This document shows positions 29,224 to 38,003 of a DNA stretch of 64,000 nucleotides, in pieces; position 1 is the stretch's first letter, and each line of letters starts with the position of its first letter. Position numbers and translations under genes: made by a program. The notes beneath the pieces were generated by a model. The model was not told where the DNA came from. It worked only from the letters and a program-made list of their open reading frames with translations, and made no database searches. The stretch is from Paraburkholderia phytofirmans PsJN (GTDB lineage Bacteria > Pseudomonadota > Gammaproteobacteria > Burkholderiales > Burkholderiaceae), in the NCBI RefSeq assembly GCF_000020125.1, contig NC_010676.1:3472001-3536000 (forward strand). The letters run 5' to 3'.

Positions 29224-29574
29224 TCAATTCAACGCGCTCAGCACCAGTTCGTACGAATGGCCGATCCATACGGCGGCGTCGCGGTGATCGCGTAACGCAT
29301 CGCCGGTATTGGGGTGCAGGAAGATATCCAGCGCGCCGTGATTGAGCGTGAGCCAGCCGACCACGTCGGCGAATTGCGATTGCGTGAAGGCGAGCTGATA
29401 CGACCACATGGGATGCGGTCCGACCAGACGCTCGTGAAAGCGACCCAGTTGCAGTGCGTCGCCCCAGTGGGCGCTAATCTGCTCGCGGAAAGTCCATGCG
29501 GCGTCGCGGCTGCCCGCATCGAAATACACATGGGCGTGCCAGCTTGTGATGGCGGAGAGGTCGCGAAAGGTCAT
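29224..29574 (-). CDS. DOPA 4,5-dioxygenase-family protein
   Basis: This 116-residue protein has the DOPA-dioxygenase motifs WHAHVYFD at the N-terminus, GPHPMWSYQ in the middle and LDIFLHPNTGD near the C-terminus, supplying the conserved His residues. Plant and fungal relatives cleave catechol-type rings extradiol-wise; bacterial members have varied or unknown roles. It converges on the HiPIP gene. Confidence 0.9.
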   Translation of the reverse strand: MTFRDLSAITSWHAHVYFDAGSRDAAWTFREQISAHWGDALQLGRFHERLVGPHPMWSYQLAFTQSQFADVVGWLTLNHGALDIFLHPNTGDALRDHRDAAVWIGHSYELVLSALN

Positions 29575-29609
29575 ATCAAGTCCGTTGCGTATCTGTCTTT
29601 ATCCGACAT

Positions 29610-30083
29610 TCATTCTGCTTCAATTTCCGCCGACGCGCGCGGCGCGCGCCTCATGTGAAACTGTCTCTCATCTTCGCCGACGATCTCGAAGCCGAGGCGC
29701 TCGTAAAGGCGCTGCGCGGGATTGCCTTTGAGCACCTTGAGGGTGACTGGCAACGCGTCGGCCTGCGCGGCGCGCAACACCGTGTGCAGCGCGCGTTCGC
29801 CGATACCGCGCCCTTGCAGCGCAGGCGCGATCTGCAATTGCACGACGACCCACTCGGCGTCGGTGCGATGCGCTTTGAGCAAACCGGCGGGCGCGCCGTC
29901 GATACAAATCACGCGCGCTGTGTCATAACGATGCAGCAGACGCGCGCGATGCTCGGTGTCGTCCGACGGTTCGCCGACGCGCGCCAAGTGCTCCGTCATG
30001 GTCGCCTTGCGCAGTTCGAATAGAAAGGCCTCGTCCGTATCCAATGCCGGGCGCAGGGTGAAGACAGATTCTTTACCGGACAT
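29610..30083 (-). CDS. GNAT-family N-acetyltransferase
   Basis: This is a 157-residue acetyltransferase. The acetyl-CoA binding motif appears as VQLQIAPALQGRGIGERAL (Q/RxxGxG/A) and the C-terminal NPAQRLYERLGFEIVG is characteristic. The acceptor is unknown. It lies 35 bp upstream of the DOPA-dioxygenase-like gene on the same strand and may be co-transcribed. Confidence 0.9.
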   Translation of the reverse strand: MSGKESVFTLRPALDTDEAFLFELRKATMTEHLARVGEPSDDTEHRARLLHRYDTARVICIDGAPAGLLKAHRTDAEWVVVQLQIAPALQGRGIGERALHTVLRAAQADALPVTLKVLKGNPAQRLYERLGFEIVGEDERQFHMRRAPRASAEIEAE

Positions 30084-30459
30084 GTTGGTAGCGTTTCCGG
30101 CGTGCCGGCGGCCAGTAAGAATGGTCGTGAATTGTCGCGCCAGCAGCGCTTTTTTACCACGCGGTTATGTTTGTGCCTCTCGAGTTCGCTAGTCGCCGGT
30201 TACGCAGATGCCTTCGTCATAAGGTCAGCCGCGTAGCGGATTCTTGCGCTATCGCACACGGTTTTTCATGCGCAGTCGGCGTTTGCGGCTTGCTAGCCGC
30301 ATGGTGCCGGCTTTTGGTGTCGCGTTCGCCGCGGCTCATGCGACAAAGTTTTCGGTCATTGGCATGCGCTTTGCTTTTGCCTCACTCGCGAATTGCTGGC
30401 GCGTGTGGGTTCGAACGTCGAACCGCCGATAACCGACGCCACCTGGCATAACAACGAAA
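30084..30459. other. Intergenic region without recognisable gene
   Basis: The 376 bp contain only open frames with compositions unlike the neighbours (Arg/Cys-rich readings) and no good ribosome binding sites. I see no defined regulatory element. Confidence 0.45.
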
Positions 30460-30753
30460 ATGCTGAATACGAAATCATTCACGGTCACGCACGGGGTCGA
30501 CGGCGACGCGATCACGCTCGTCTTTTATCCCGACACGGGTTGTCTGCGCTTTGCCGATGCGCGAGGCATGTGCCACGAGCTTCGGCCGCCGCATTCGTGG
30601 TTCGCGCTGTCGTCCGCGTCGCGAGGCGTGCGGCGCAGCACGCAAGCCATAACGGAAGGGTTGAATGCGCTACTGCACGAGTTCCGCGCGAAACGTCCGC
30701 GCGGGTCCAGCGCGCATGCTTCGGCCACCCGACAGTGGTCCAGCGCACAGTGA
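30460..30753 (+). CDS. Small hypothetical protein
   Basis: A 97-residue protein opening with MLNTKSFTVTHGVDGDAITLVFYPDTGCLRF; I recognise no family. The alternating polar/hydrophobic pattern suggests a beta-rich domain in the first 60 residues and a basic, Ser-rich tail. The Shine-Dalgarno is poor, so the call rests on codon periodicity and position before a similar small gene on the same strand. Confidence 0.45.
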   Translation: MLNTKSFTVTHGVDGDAITLVFYPDTGCLRFADARGMCHELRPPHSWFALSSASRGVRRSTQAITEGLNALLHEFRAKRPRGSSAHASATRQWSSAQ

Positions 30754-30886
30754 GCCTGGCCGTGGCGCGATAGCGTGCATTGATCAGTCGAAAGAACTCA
30801 ACGCGTGTTTCGCATCTGTATTCAGTTTTTTTCGGTGTCGTTCGTTCAACACGGCGAGCGGTTTAACGAACTTTGCGAGGTGGGCC

Positions 30887-31159
30887 ATGGAGATTATCGA
30901 GTTTGAACCAAGCGTCTCGGCAGACGGACGCACGGTGATTTTCCAGCTTTCGACGCGAGGCCGGGACCTCGAATGCGCCGTCACGCGTGAGGCCCTGGAG
31001 CAGCACTTCTGGTTGCAACGCGGCGCCGGCGAGGAACGTGTACTGAAGACGTTCGCTGACGGCCGCAAACGCATCACCGCTGTAGCGGAGAGAAAACTGC
31101 TGGCGCGTCCAGGCGAAAAAGTGCTGCTGACGATCAGCGATTTCGCCGCACGCGGCTGA
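30887..31159 (+). CDS. DUF1488-like small protein
   Basis: A 90-residue protein that looks like the DUF1488 family: a short beta-rich N-terminal half (FEPSVSADGRTVIFQLSTRG), the conserved 'CAVTREALEQHF' segment, and a C-terminal helix/strand with KLLARPGEKVLLTISDF. Members are widespread in Burkholderia and have no known function. ATG 30887 has AGG upstream; an in-frame start at 30665 would overlap the preceding gene. Confidence 0.65.
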   Translation: MEIIEFEPSVSADGRTVIFQLSTRGRDLECAVTREALEQHFWLQRGAGEERVLKTFADGRKRITAVAERKLLARPGEKVLLTISDFAARG

Positions 31160-31855
31160 CGAGATCGCGCTGCGCGTCTTGCAAGCTCACATGCTCAAAG
31201 ATCAGCGAGCGACGGTGCCGTCGCGCGCGTCGTTGCCATTGCGACTCGCGCATTTCTGCGCTGTGCGGCCGAGGTCGTCGGCGACGAATTGGCCCGCGCG
31301 ATAACCGCATGTTTTGCCGTGGCGACGCAGGCTGCGCGCCACTCACCTCTGACAAAACCGGCCTGTTACACCGATTCGCCAAACTGGCCTGCCAAATCCC
31401 TTCGCTTCGCCCAATTGCATTCGCACCTGCCGGAATACACTGTTTTCCATGGAGCGACAAATCACCGAGCCCCATCGACGCGGTCTTCCCCCGCGTTGTT
31501 TTGAACCGTACCGTTGATGGCAGTTTGCCGCGGTTGTCGAACGCGGCAGGGCAGTAAAGCAGTAGGTAGTCGAAGCAATGCAAACGGCGCGCGATCCATG
31601 TAATTTGCGCGTGAATCAGCAGGGGGTTGCAGTCAGGCGATGTTGAAGGCGAGGGACCCGACTGTAATTGCAGTGAGCAGTTCTGAAACGAATGGTTTTG
31701 CAGCAGCAGTATCGGCAGCACGTTTTATTTGTCGTGGTAGTTCACGCAACACAGCTTCAGCAGGTGTAGTTCAAGTAACAACAGCTTTGCGAGTTTGCGG
31801 TGGTTATACGTCGGCGAGCATCCACGCGCGAGTACGACTGTTCCATCCTGTCAGG

Positions 31856-31887
31856 CCCTGTTCCCTCGCGGGAACAGGGTTTTTTTT
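31856..31887 (+). terminator. Strong intrinsic terminator
   Basis: CCCTGTTCCC pairs perfectly with GGGAACAGGG across a TCGC tetraloop (10 bp), immediately followed by eight T residues at 31880-31887. This is the strongest terminator in the window, and no obvious protein gene ends just before it: the nearest upstream stop is about 700 bp away. Confidence 0.92.
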
Positions 31888-32094
31888 CGTCGTGACGCGC
31901 GACGCGACTTGTAATCGGCAAGTTCGAACCGATATCCCAACGTTGCGCTACGCGCTACGCTTTTGGCGGAATTGAACAACCCGCTGGTTGCGTAGTGTGA
32001 GATGCTGCATGAAAACCGGACTTGAAGCCGTTTAAGTCTGTCTTAATAGTTGCTTGCCATGATGGCTGCACAGACTCACATCAGGGTCTGTCAA

Positions 32095-32114
32095 GCCGCC
32101 GGCGTATCGGCGGC
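32095..32114 (+). other. Leader hairpin upstream of 32180 gene
   Basis: GCCGCCG and CGGCGGC form a 7-bp GC stem with a six-base loop, about 65 bases before the start codon. There is no T-run, so it is more likely an RNA-stability or translational element than a terminator. Confidence 0.4.
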
Positions 32115-32179
32115 GTTTGTCACCGGCGCAAAAGAATTCGGTGGCGAAGCCGAGAGTCAGAGAAGGAGGTTGAACCGAT

Positions 32180-32653
32180 ATGTCCAGTAAATCGCGAGTC
32201 CGCAAGCACAACCAGTCGGCCATGTCCCCGTTGTTGCGCGCGCTGACCTATAGCCGCACCGCTCATGAGCCGGTTACGTCAGCGATGCTATTGCAGTGCT
32301 ACACCGCCCTCGATGCATTCCGTCACGGCCACGGCTCGCGGAATCTGCATATGACGTTGAGCCGGCATCTGCTGGTGTCGCAGGAACTTGCACGCCTCGG
32401 CCTCGGTGAAGACGTTCTGTCCGACATCGAAAGCGCACATGCCGCGATGGTGCAACTCGACATGCGTGAACACGACGAAGGCGCGTGGGCATTGCAAGAC
32501 GGCGAATACGCCCGTTTGTGCACGGCGTTGGCGATTCTCGACGGACAACTGTTCGTGGCATCGCTGAGCGAGATCGCGAGCGCGGAAGCGCGAATGATCG
32601 AAGGGCTGATGAGGTCCGCGCAGGTGCAGGCGATTGCGGAAGCGACGGTCTGA
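32180..32653 (+). CDS. Hypothetical protein with strong ribosome binding site
   Basis: A 157-residue, mostly alpha-helical soluble protein (MSSKSRVRKHNQSAMSPLLR and onward). I recognise no domain; Burkholderia relatives are usually left as hypothetical. The start is supported by GAAGGAGG at ideal spacing, and an intrinsic terminator follows the stop, so it is a monocistronic, well expressed unit. The basic N-terminus could bind nucleic acid, but no helix-turn-helix is evident. Confidence 0.8.
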   Translation: MSSKSRVRKHNQSAMSPLLRALTYSRTAHEPVTSAMLLQCYTALDAFRHGHGSRNLHMTLSRHLLVSQELARLGLGEDVLSDIESAHAAMVQLDMREHDEGAWALQDGEYARLCTALAILDGQLFVASLSEIASAEARMIEGLMRSAQVQAIAEATV

Positions 32654-33004
32654 GCCGACTGCACGCGTTTCTTCTTTCTCATACGCGCAAATGAAACGCC
32701 CTTCGTGGGCGTTTTTTCATTCAGCCGCGTCGACGAAAGAAAGGAACGGCGCTAATCCTTGGGCGCCGGTGAAATGCTTTCAAGCGGTGCTACCGTGCCG
32801 GCCAAAAAAATACTCCCCATGACGCGCGGATATTACGAGTGTCCGTAAAACGCCCAATGGGCCGCCGCGCGCGTGCCGGATCAGGTTTGCCGGAGGCTTT
32901 CATGCTTGTTAGACTGCCTCTCGCCAGCCCACCGCACGCGCGTTTTTGCCTTCATACGCCTCCAGGGCGTTCACATCCGCGGCGCGATCAAAATCGGAGA
33001 CGCC
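32654..33004. other. Intergenic region with terminator and the DGPF cluster promoter
   Basis: About 350 bp. The first 65 bases carry the terminator of the preceding gene; the remainder, up to the GGAGA ribosome site at about 32996, should include the promoter of the DGPF/sigma-factor cluster. I see no gene. Confidence 0.5.
32694..32717 (+). terminator. Intrinsic terminator after the 32180 gene
   Basis: AAACGCCC pairs with GGGCGTTT across a TTCGT loop and runs into six T residues, 40 bases after the stop codon. Confidence 0.9.
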
Positions 33005-33358
33005 ATGTCTTATATGCTGCTCATCGTCGAACCCCCGAATCAACGCATTGAACGCGGTGAAGCCGCGGGCCGCGAAGTCTACGATCAGATGGTCCGCTTC
33101 TCCGCCGATCTCAAAGCGCGCGGCAAACTGGTCGCGGTCGAATCGCTCACGTCCCTGAACGACGCCGTGCGCGTCCAGGTGCGCGACGGTCAGCCGAAAT
33201 TGCTCGACGGCCCGTTCGCCGAAGCCAAGGAAATGGTCGGCGGGTTCTTCCTGCTCAATGTCGAAACGCGTGAAGAAGCCGTGGCGATTGCCGAAGCTTG
33301 CCCGGCCGCAACGTGGTGCACGGTCGAAGTCCGCAAGCTCGGACCTTGTTTCCTCTAG
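33005..33358 (+). CDS. YCII/DGPF-domain protein
   Basis: A 117-residue YCII-related protein. The family hallmark D-G-P-F is visible in LLDGPFAEAKEMVGGFFLL near residues 71-89. GGAGA precedes ATG 33005. DGPF proteins are typically encoded next to ECF42-type sigma factors, as here; their biochemical role is not settled. Paralogous to the next gene. Confidence 0.93.
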   Translation: MSYMLLIVEPPNQRIERGEAAGREVYDQMVRFSADLKARGKLVAVESLTSLNDAVRVQVRDGQPKLLDGPFAEAKEMVGGFFLLNVETREEAVAIAEACPAATWCTVEVRKLGPCFL

Positions 33359-33506
33359 CCGGTTCTCGCATCGACGGCATATGGTTTCGGGGTTTTCCCT
33401 GGCGGATCGGCAAGTGTGTCGATCCGGCCGAGCGTTGCTCGTCATGTGAGTAAGAAGCCAGCCAAGCGCGCGGCTCTCCCCCTCACAACGATAAGGAGTC
33501 ACGGCG

Positions 33507-33920
33507 ATGCGATTCATGATCCTCGTAAAAGCGACCGCGGCCAGCGAAGCCGGCGAGATGCCGGAAGCGTCCCTGATGGCCGCGATGGGCGCGTATCACG
33601 AAGAGCTGGCTAAAGCCGGCGTGCTGCTCGACGCCACCGGCCTGCAACCGAGTTCGAAAGGCTGGCGCATTCGCTACAGCGGCGGGACGCGCTCGGTGGT
33701 CGACGGCCCGTTTCCAGAAACCAAACAACTGATTGCCGGCTATACGCTGATCCAGGTGCGCTCGCGTGAAGAAGCCATGGAATGGGCGCGGCGCTTTCCG
33801 GCGCCCTTCGGCGACCAGGCGGACGGCGAAATCGAGGTGCGTCAATTGTTTGAATTCGACGACTTCGAACCCGGCCCGGAGCTGGAGCGGTTCCGCGAAC
33901 TGGACGCCGGCAAGCGCTGA
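33507..33920 (+). CDS. YCII/DGPF-domain protein (second copy)
   Basis: A 137-residue protein with the same fold: VVDGPFPETKQLIAGYTLIQVRS carries the DGPF motif. It has a good ribosome site (AAGGAG) and a longer acidic C-terminus (FEFDDFEPGPELERF). It belongs to the same cluster as the preceding copy but is only distantly similar. Confidence 0.93.
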   Translation: MRFMILVKATAASEAGEMPEASLMAAMGAYHEELAKAGVLLDATGLQPSSKGWRIRYSGGTRSVVDGPFPETKQLIAGYTLIQVRSREEAMEWARRFPAPFGDQADGEIEVRQLFEFDDFEPGPELERFRELDAGKR

Positions 33921-34049
33921 AGCGCAAACGCGAAGCGCGCGCCGTTCATCTCGAAGCTGATTCAGGCGTTTCTCAGCATGGACAAGCTGGTCGGCAAGGA
34001 TTTCGAGGACGGCCTGAACAATCTGAAAACGCTCGCCGAGGCGAGCTGA
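33921..34049 (+). pseudogene. Remnant of an SRPBCC-family gene (C-terminal fragment only)
   Basis: Directly after the stop of the second DGPF gene, one frame reads about 42 codons ending AEAS-stop: ...APFISKLIQAFLSMDKLVG, then KDFEDGLNNLKTLAEAS. This matches the C-terminal helix of SRPBCC/START-like proteins, where FISKLM..F..MDKMIGKDFE.GL.NLK is common. No start, ribosome site or upstream domain exists, so this is the tail of a deleted gene. SRPBCC genes commonly sit in this position of DGPF-VOC-ECF42 clusters. Confidence 0.72.
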
Positions 34050-34106
34050 ACACGGCGCAGGGCGTTCCAGCCGCGCCCTGTCCGCAACCGATCATTGGAC
34101 TCCGTC

Positions 34107-34514
34107 ATGCATAAGCAGATCTACGTCAATCTCGCGGTCGACAATCTCGAACGATCGAAAGCCTTCTTCAGCGCGATCGGTTTGAGCTTCGAACCGCAAT
34201 TCACGAACGAACAGGCGGCCTGTCTCATCCTCGGCGAAAACATCTACGCGATGCTGCTGGTCAAGGACCTGTTCAAGTCGTTCACCCGCAAGTCGCTGTG
34301 CAATCCGAAGGAAAGCACGGAAGCGCTGGTGGGCCTGTCGTGCGAAAGCCGGGCGGAGGTGGATGCGCTGGTCGCCAAAGCGCTCGCCGCCGGCGGCACC
34401 GTGCCGCGCGCGCCGCAGGACTACGGCTACATGTATGGGCACGGCTTCGAGGATATCGACGGCCACATCTGGGAGCTCATCTACATGGACCCGAACGGCA
34501 AGGCGGCGGGCTGA
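34107..34514 (+). CDS. VOC-family (glyoxalase/bleomycin-resistance-like) protein
   Basis: A 135-residue vicinal-oxygen-chelate protein with one or two beta-alpha-beta-beta-beta modules: KQIYVNLAVDNLERSKAFF at the start and a C-terminal FEDIDGHIWELIYMD, whose His/Glu are typical metal ligands. No enzymatic activity can be assigned. I start at ATG 34107; TTG 34095 is an alternative. It precedes the sigma-factor gene by 4 bp. Confidence 0.9.
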   Translation: MHKQIYVNLAVDNLERSKAFFSAIGLSFEPQFTNEQAACLILGENIYAMLLVKDLFKSFTRKSLCNPKESTEALVGLSCESRAEVDALVAKALAAGGTVPRAPQDYGYMYGHGFEDIDGHIWELIYMDPNGKAAG

Positions 34515-34518
34515 AGCG

Positions 34519-35793
34519 GTGACCACGGCAGCCACCCACCGTGCCATCGAGGCAGTCTGGCGGATCGAATCCGCCAAGGTCATCGCCCACGTCGCGCGGA
34601 TCGTGCGCGACGTCGGGCTTGCCGAGGAACTGGCGCAAGACGCGCTGGTGTCCGCGCTCGAACATTGGCCCGACGCGGGCGTGCCCGACAACCCGGGAGC
34701 ATGGCTGATGGCGACCGCAAAGAACCGTGCCCTCGACCGCTTGCGGCAGGAAGCGCTGCATGCCCGCAAGCACCAGGAGCTGGGTCACGATCTCGACGCG
34801 ATGGAGGCGCATCTCGTGCCCGATTTCGTCGATGCTCTCGATGCCGCCCGCGCCGACGATATCGGCGACGATCTGCTGCGGCTCGTGTTCACCGCGTGCC
34901 ACCCGGTGCTATCGACCGATGCGCGCGTCGCGCTCACGTTGCGTCTGCTCGGCGGCCTCACCACGGACGAAATCGCGCGCGCGTTTCTCGTGCCCGAGCC
35001 GACCGTCGCACAGCGCATCGTGCGGGCCAAGCGCACGCTGTCGGCGGCCAAGGTGCCGTTCGAGGTGCCGCAAGCGGACGCACGCGCGCCGCGGCTCGCT
35101 TCGGTGCTGCAGGTCATCTATCTGATTTTCAACGAAGGCTATTCGGCCACGGCCGGCGACGACTGGATGCGTCCGGCGCTCTGCGAGGAAGCGCTGCGGC
35201 TCGGCCGCGTGCTGAGCGGTCTCGTGCCCGACGAAAGCGAAGTGCACGGCCTCGTCGCGCTGATGGAGATTCAGGCCTCGCGCACGCATGCGCGCACGGA
35301 CGCGCAAGGCCGTCCGGTGCTGCTGCTCGATCAGGATCGCAGCCGCTGGGACCCGCTTCTGATCCGCCGTGGACTGGCCGCGCTCAACAGCGCGCATGCG
35401 CTGGGCGGCGCGAGCGGCCCGTACGCGTTGCAGGCAGCGCTCGCCGCATGTCACGCCCGTGCGCGTCGCGCGGAAGATACCGACTGGGCGCAGATCGTCG
35501 CGCTGTATGACGCGCTGTCGCAAGTGGCGCCGTCGCCGGTGGTCGAGTTGAACCGCGCGGTGGCGGTCGGCATGGCGTTCGGTCCGGCGGCCGGTTTGGA
35601 GATCGTCGATGCACTGGCAAGCGACGCTGCGCTGGCGAACTATCACTGGCTGCCGAGTGTACGCGGCGATCTGCTAGCCAAGCTGGGACGCATGGAAGAA
35701 GCGCGCGCAGAATTCGAACGGGCCGCCGGGATGACGCGCAATGCGCGCGAGCGCGAGCTGCTGCTCGAACGCGCGCACGGTATCGGGCATTGA
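34519..35793 (+). CDS. ECF42-type RNA polymerase sigma factor
   Basis: A 424-residue sigma factor with an N-terminal sigma-2 region (QDALVSALEHWPDAGVPDNPGAWLMATAKNRALDRLR), sigma-4 region (LTTDEIARAFLVPEPTVAQRIVRAK) and a long C-terminal extension of about 240 residues with TPR-like helical repeats. That architecture and the linked DGPF genes mark the ECF42 group, whose C-terminal domain is thought to regulate activity in place of an anti-sigma factor. The GTG start is four bases after the VOC stop. Genes upstream in this cluster are the expected targets. Confidence 0.92.
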   Translation: MTTAATHRAIEAVWRIESAKVIAHVARIVRDVGLAEELAQDALVSALEHWPDAGVPDNPGAWLMATAKNRALDRLRQEALHARKHQELGHDLDAMEAHLVPDFVDALDAARADDIGDDLLRLVFTACHPVLSTDARVALTLRLLGGLTTDEIARAFLVPEPTVAQRIVRAKRTLSAAKVPFEVPQADARAPRLASVLQVIYLIFNEGYSATAGDDWMRPALCEEALRLGRVLSGLVPDESEVHGLVALMEIQASRTHARTDAQGRPVLLLDQDRSRWDPLLIRRGLAALNSAHALGGASGPYALQAALAACHARARRAEDTDWAQIVALYDALSQVAPSPVVELNRAVAVGMAFGPAAGLEIVDALASDAALANYHWLPSVRGDLLAKLGRMEEARAEFERAAGMTRNARERELLLERAHGIGH

Positions 35794-35829
35794 AGGTTAC
35801 CGCGTAGGCTGCATCCGGACGCCGCCGTG

Positions 35830-36519
35830 TCAGGCGGCGCACGCCCGCAGCAGATAAAATTCGCGCGGGCCATGCTCCTGTGGCGGGTCGCTGAGCGGTT
35901 CGAGGTATCGGGTGATGCCGATCCGACCGAATCCCGCGGCCAGGCAGGCGGCTTCGAGTGCCGCTGCGTCATGCACGGTGAAACCGTACTCGGCAAAAGG
36001 CATCTCGATTGCCGCCTCGGGTGTGATGGCCGCGATTACCAGCGTGCCGTCCACGCGTAACACGCGGCGAATTTCCTTCAGGCCGGCCGTCAGGTGCGGC
36101 CAGAAATACGTGCTATTGCTCGTCACCGCTTTGTCGAACGAGGCGGTGGCGAACGGCATACCAACAACGTTGGCCGTTTCGAGCCGGACCTGGCCGTCGC
36201 GCACAAAGGCTGCGTTGCGTCTGCGAGCGGCGGCGATCATGGTTGGCGATATATCGATGCCAGTGAAGCGTAGTGTCTCGGCCTGCTCGAGCACGAGCGC
36301 GATGTGGCCGCCGTTGCCGAGGCCCACTTCGAGCACCCGCTCGTTCGCGTGCAAGTCGAGCAGATCGAATGACTTCATGATGACGGCGTGATTCGATCGC
36401 TCTAACATATCGCCGACAGCTATGCCGATCCTGCCTGCGGGACAGGCGAGTTGCGGAAGAAGAATACTTTCATCAAGGTCGGCGCTCACATCGCCTGACG
36501 GATCAGTTGTTTCTCTCAC
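35830..36519 (-). CDS. Class I SAM-dependent methyltransferase
   Basis: A 229-residue methyltransferase; motif I VLEVGLGNGGHIALVL and motif II region FTGIDISPTMIAAARRRN bind S-adenosylmethionine. The core resembles UbiE-like small-molecule methyltransferases. The acceptor is unknown. It is convergent with the sigma-factor gene. Confidence 0.9.
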   Translation of the reverse strand: MRETTDPSGDVSADLDESILLPQLACPAGRIGIAVGDMLERSNHAVIMKSFDLLDLHANERVLEVGLGNGGHIALVLEQAETLRFTGIDISPTMIAAARRRNAAFVRDGQVRLETANVVGMPFATASFDKAVTSNSTYFWPHLTAGLKEIRRVLRVDGTLVIAAITPEAAIEMPFAEYGFTVHDAAALEAACLAAGFGRIGITRYLEPLSDPPQEHGPREFYLLRACAA

Positions 36520-36702
36520 AGCGGTTCCTCCATGACAGATCGCGCCGGTTGCAGTGTTCGCTGCAGACGCGCGTACGGTACGTCCTCCTCAATTTATGTC
36601 ATGAAGCTACGCCGTGGGTATCTCTTTAATATCCGCTCCGTTCGAGGCGAGCTGAAGTGAAAAACACTTTGCCCTCACGCCTCATGTGTCAGCGTATAGA
36701 AC

Positions 36703-37335
36703 CTACCGGATCAACTGACGCAAGCCCAACGCGACGATCAACCCGCCGCAAACGCGATCGATCCACGCCTTGCAGCTCCGGTACGCGGTCGCAATGCGCT
36801 CATGCGACAAGGTCAGCGCGATGAATCCGTACCAACTGCTTGCGACCACGCACACCATGCCGAGCATCGCCACAAACGTGCCGACGCTGACATGCGCCGG
36901 CGCGGCGGACGAGAACACGGCGGCGAAGAACGCCATCGACTTCGGATTCGCGATGTTGGTCGCGAAGCCTTGCGCGAACGCTTGCCGAAAGCCGCCCGCC
37001 GTGGCATTCACGCCGGCGGTCGGTTTACCCGCCGACGCGTTGACGATCAGGCGTGCGCCGAACCAGATCAGATAGCCCGCGCCGGCCAGCTTTACCGCCA
37101 ATGCGAGCCACGGAAAAGCCGTGAACACGATGCCGACGCCTAGAATCGCGCAGCTTGCCCAGAACAGATTGACCAGCACGATGCCGCCGACCATCGCGAG
37201 CGCTTCGACGCGCGTCGCCGATGCAGCCTTGTGCGCGACGGCAACGAAGTTCGGCCCGGGAATCACCACGCCGGCCACGTACACAGAGAAAACGCCAAGA
37301 ACCGCGGACCCATCAACCACGCTGTACTCCTTCAT
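36703..37335 (-). CDS. LysE-family amino-acid exporter
   Basis: A 210-residue inner-membrane protein of the LysE/RhtB superfamily with about six hydrophobic segments. VIPGPNFVAVAH near the N-terminus and NPKSMAFFAAVF in the middle are family-typical. Substrates are usually amino acids; the specificity is unknown. The gene follows the DUF4337 gene on the same strand with 42 bp between them. Confidence 0.92.
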   Translation of the reverse strand: MKEYSVVDGSAVLGVFSVYVAGVVIPGPNFVAVAHKAASATRVEALAMVGGIVLVNLFWASCAILGVGIVFTAFPWLALAVKLAGAGYLIWFGARLIVNASAGKPTAGVNATAGGFRQAFAQGFATNIANPKSMAFFAAVFSSAAPAHVSVGTFVAMLGMVCVVASSWYGFIALTLSHERIATAYRSCKAWIDRVCGGLIVALGLRQLIR

Positions 37336-37377
37336 TCGCAGCGTGCGGCGCGCTATCGCCGCACGCCGCTTCGCCCA

Positions 37378-37956
37378 TCAAGCCGAGAAAAACGCCAACG
37401 CGCCGGTGATCACGCCCGCGCCGGCCACTATGAACGAGACGTTGCGCAGCCATTTCTTGCGCGTCAGCAATGTGATCGCGCACAGGGCGATCGCCACCTG
37501 AATCAGCGTGGTGGCCTGTGCCCAGCGATGATGGCCATGCAGCAACGCTTCGCTGCGCGCGTCGTTATCGACGACTTCCTTTTCGATCGCTTCGGCCTTC
37601 GCGCGGATCGGCTCTTTTTGCTGCTTGTATTTGTCGACGTCGGCGAGGAATTTCGCATGCGCGTCCGTGTTGCCGGCGGACAGCGCCGCGCCCAGTTCGG
37701 CGAGATTTTGCTTCTCGCCCTTCGCCTGGTAGTAGTTCCACTGGTTCGACGCTTCGGTCTTTTTGATGGCGGCTTCGTTCTTGTAGTACAGCGCGAGATT
37801 TTCGCTGTTGCCGCTCTGGTACGCGCACAGCGCGCCGATCGTCGCGAGAATGGCCGTCATCACGGCCATGCGGCTCGCAAACGGATCCGCGTCGTGATGA
37901 CCGGCATGTTCCACGGCATGGTCGTGCGGACCATGCACTTCATATTCTTCAGGCAT
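37378..37956 (-). CDS. DUF4337-family membrane protein
   Basis: A 192-residue protein with a His-rich N-terminus (HDHAVEHAGHHD), a first membrane segment near residues 33-50, a central coiled-coil-like acidic/basic helix (about 60-140), and two C-terminal membrane segments. This matches DUF4337, of unknown function. No catalytic residues are evident. Confidence 0.85.
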   Translation of the reverse strand: MPEEYEVHGPHDHAVEHAGHHDADPFASRMAVMTAILATIGALCAYQSGNSENLALYYKNEAAIKKTEASNQWNYYQAKGEKQNLAELGAALSAGNTDAHAKFLADVDKYKQQKEPIRAKAEAIEKEVVDNDARSEALLHGHHRWAQATTLIQVAIALCAITLLTRKKWLRNVSFIVAGAGVITGALAFFSA

Positions 37957-38003
37957 CTGATTCTCCGAGGCAAAGCTTTTCTTGTCGTCTGCGGGCGACG
38001 CAC

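Larger units (their letters stand above)
31160..32179. other. 1-kb gene-poor region with terminator and structured leader
   Basis: No frame here has convincing coding character. The segment from about 31560 to 31850 is less GC-rich, and the strand leads into a 10-bp terminator at 31856, suggesting a small untranslated RNA transcribed rightwards. From about 32070 to 32179 is the leader of the next gene, with hairpins CAGAC/GTCTG (32071-32090) and GCCGCCG/CGGCGGC (32095-32114). Confidence 0.5.

Noticed and set aside
30405..30430. GGTTCGAACGTCGAACC, resembling a tRNA T-arm
   Set aside because: No acceptor stem, D-arm or anticodon arm can be formed around it.
30167..30451. 94-codon frame before the 30460 gene
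   Set aside because: Composition is Arg/Cys/Leu-rich without periodicity like the neighbours, and no ribosome site precedes it.
31640..31975. 111-codon frame in the gene-poor region
   Set aside because: It reads straight through the strong terminator hairpin and T-run, has no ribosome site and no family motif.
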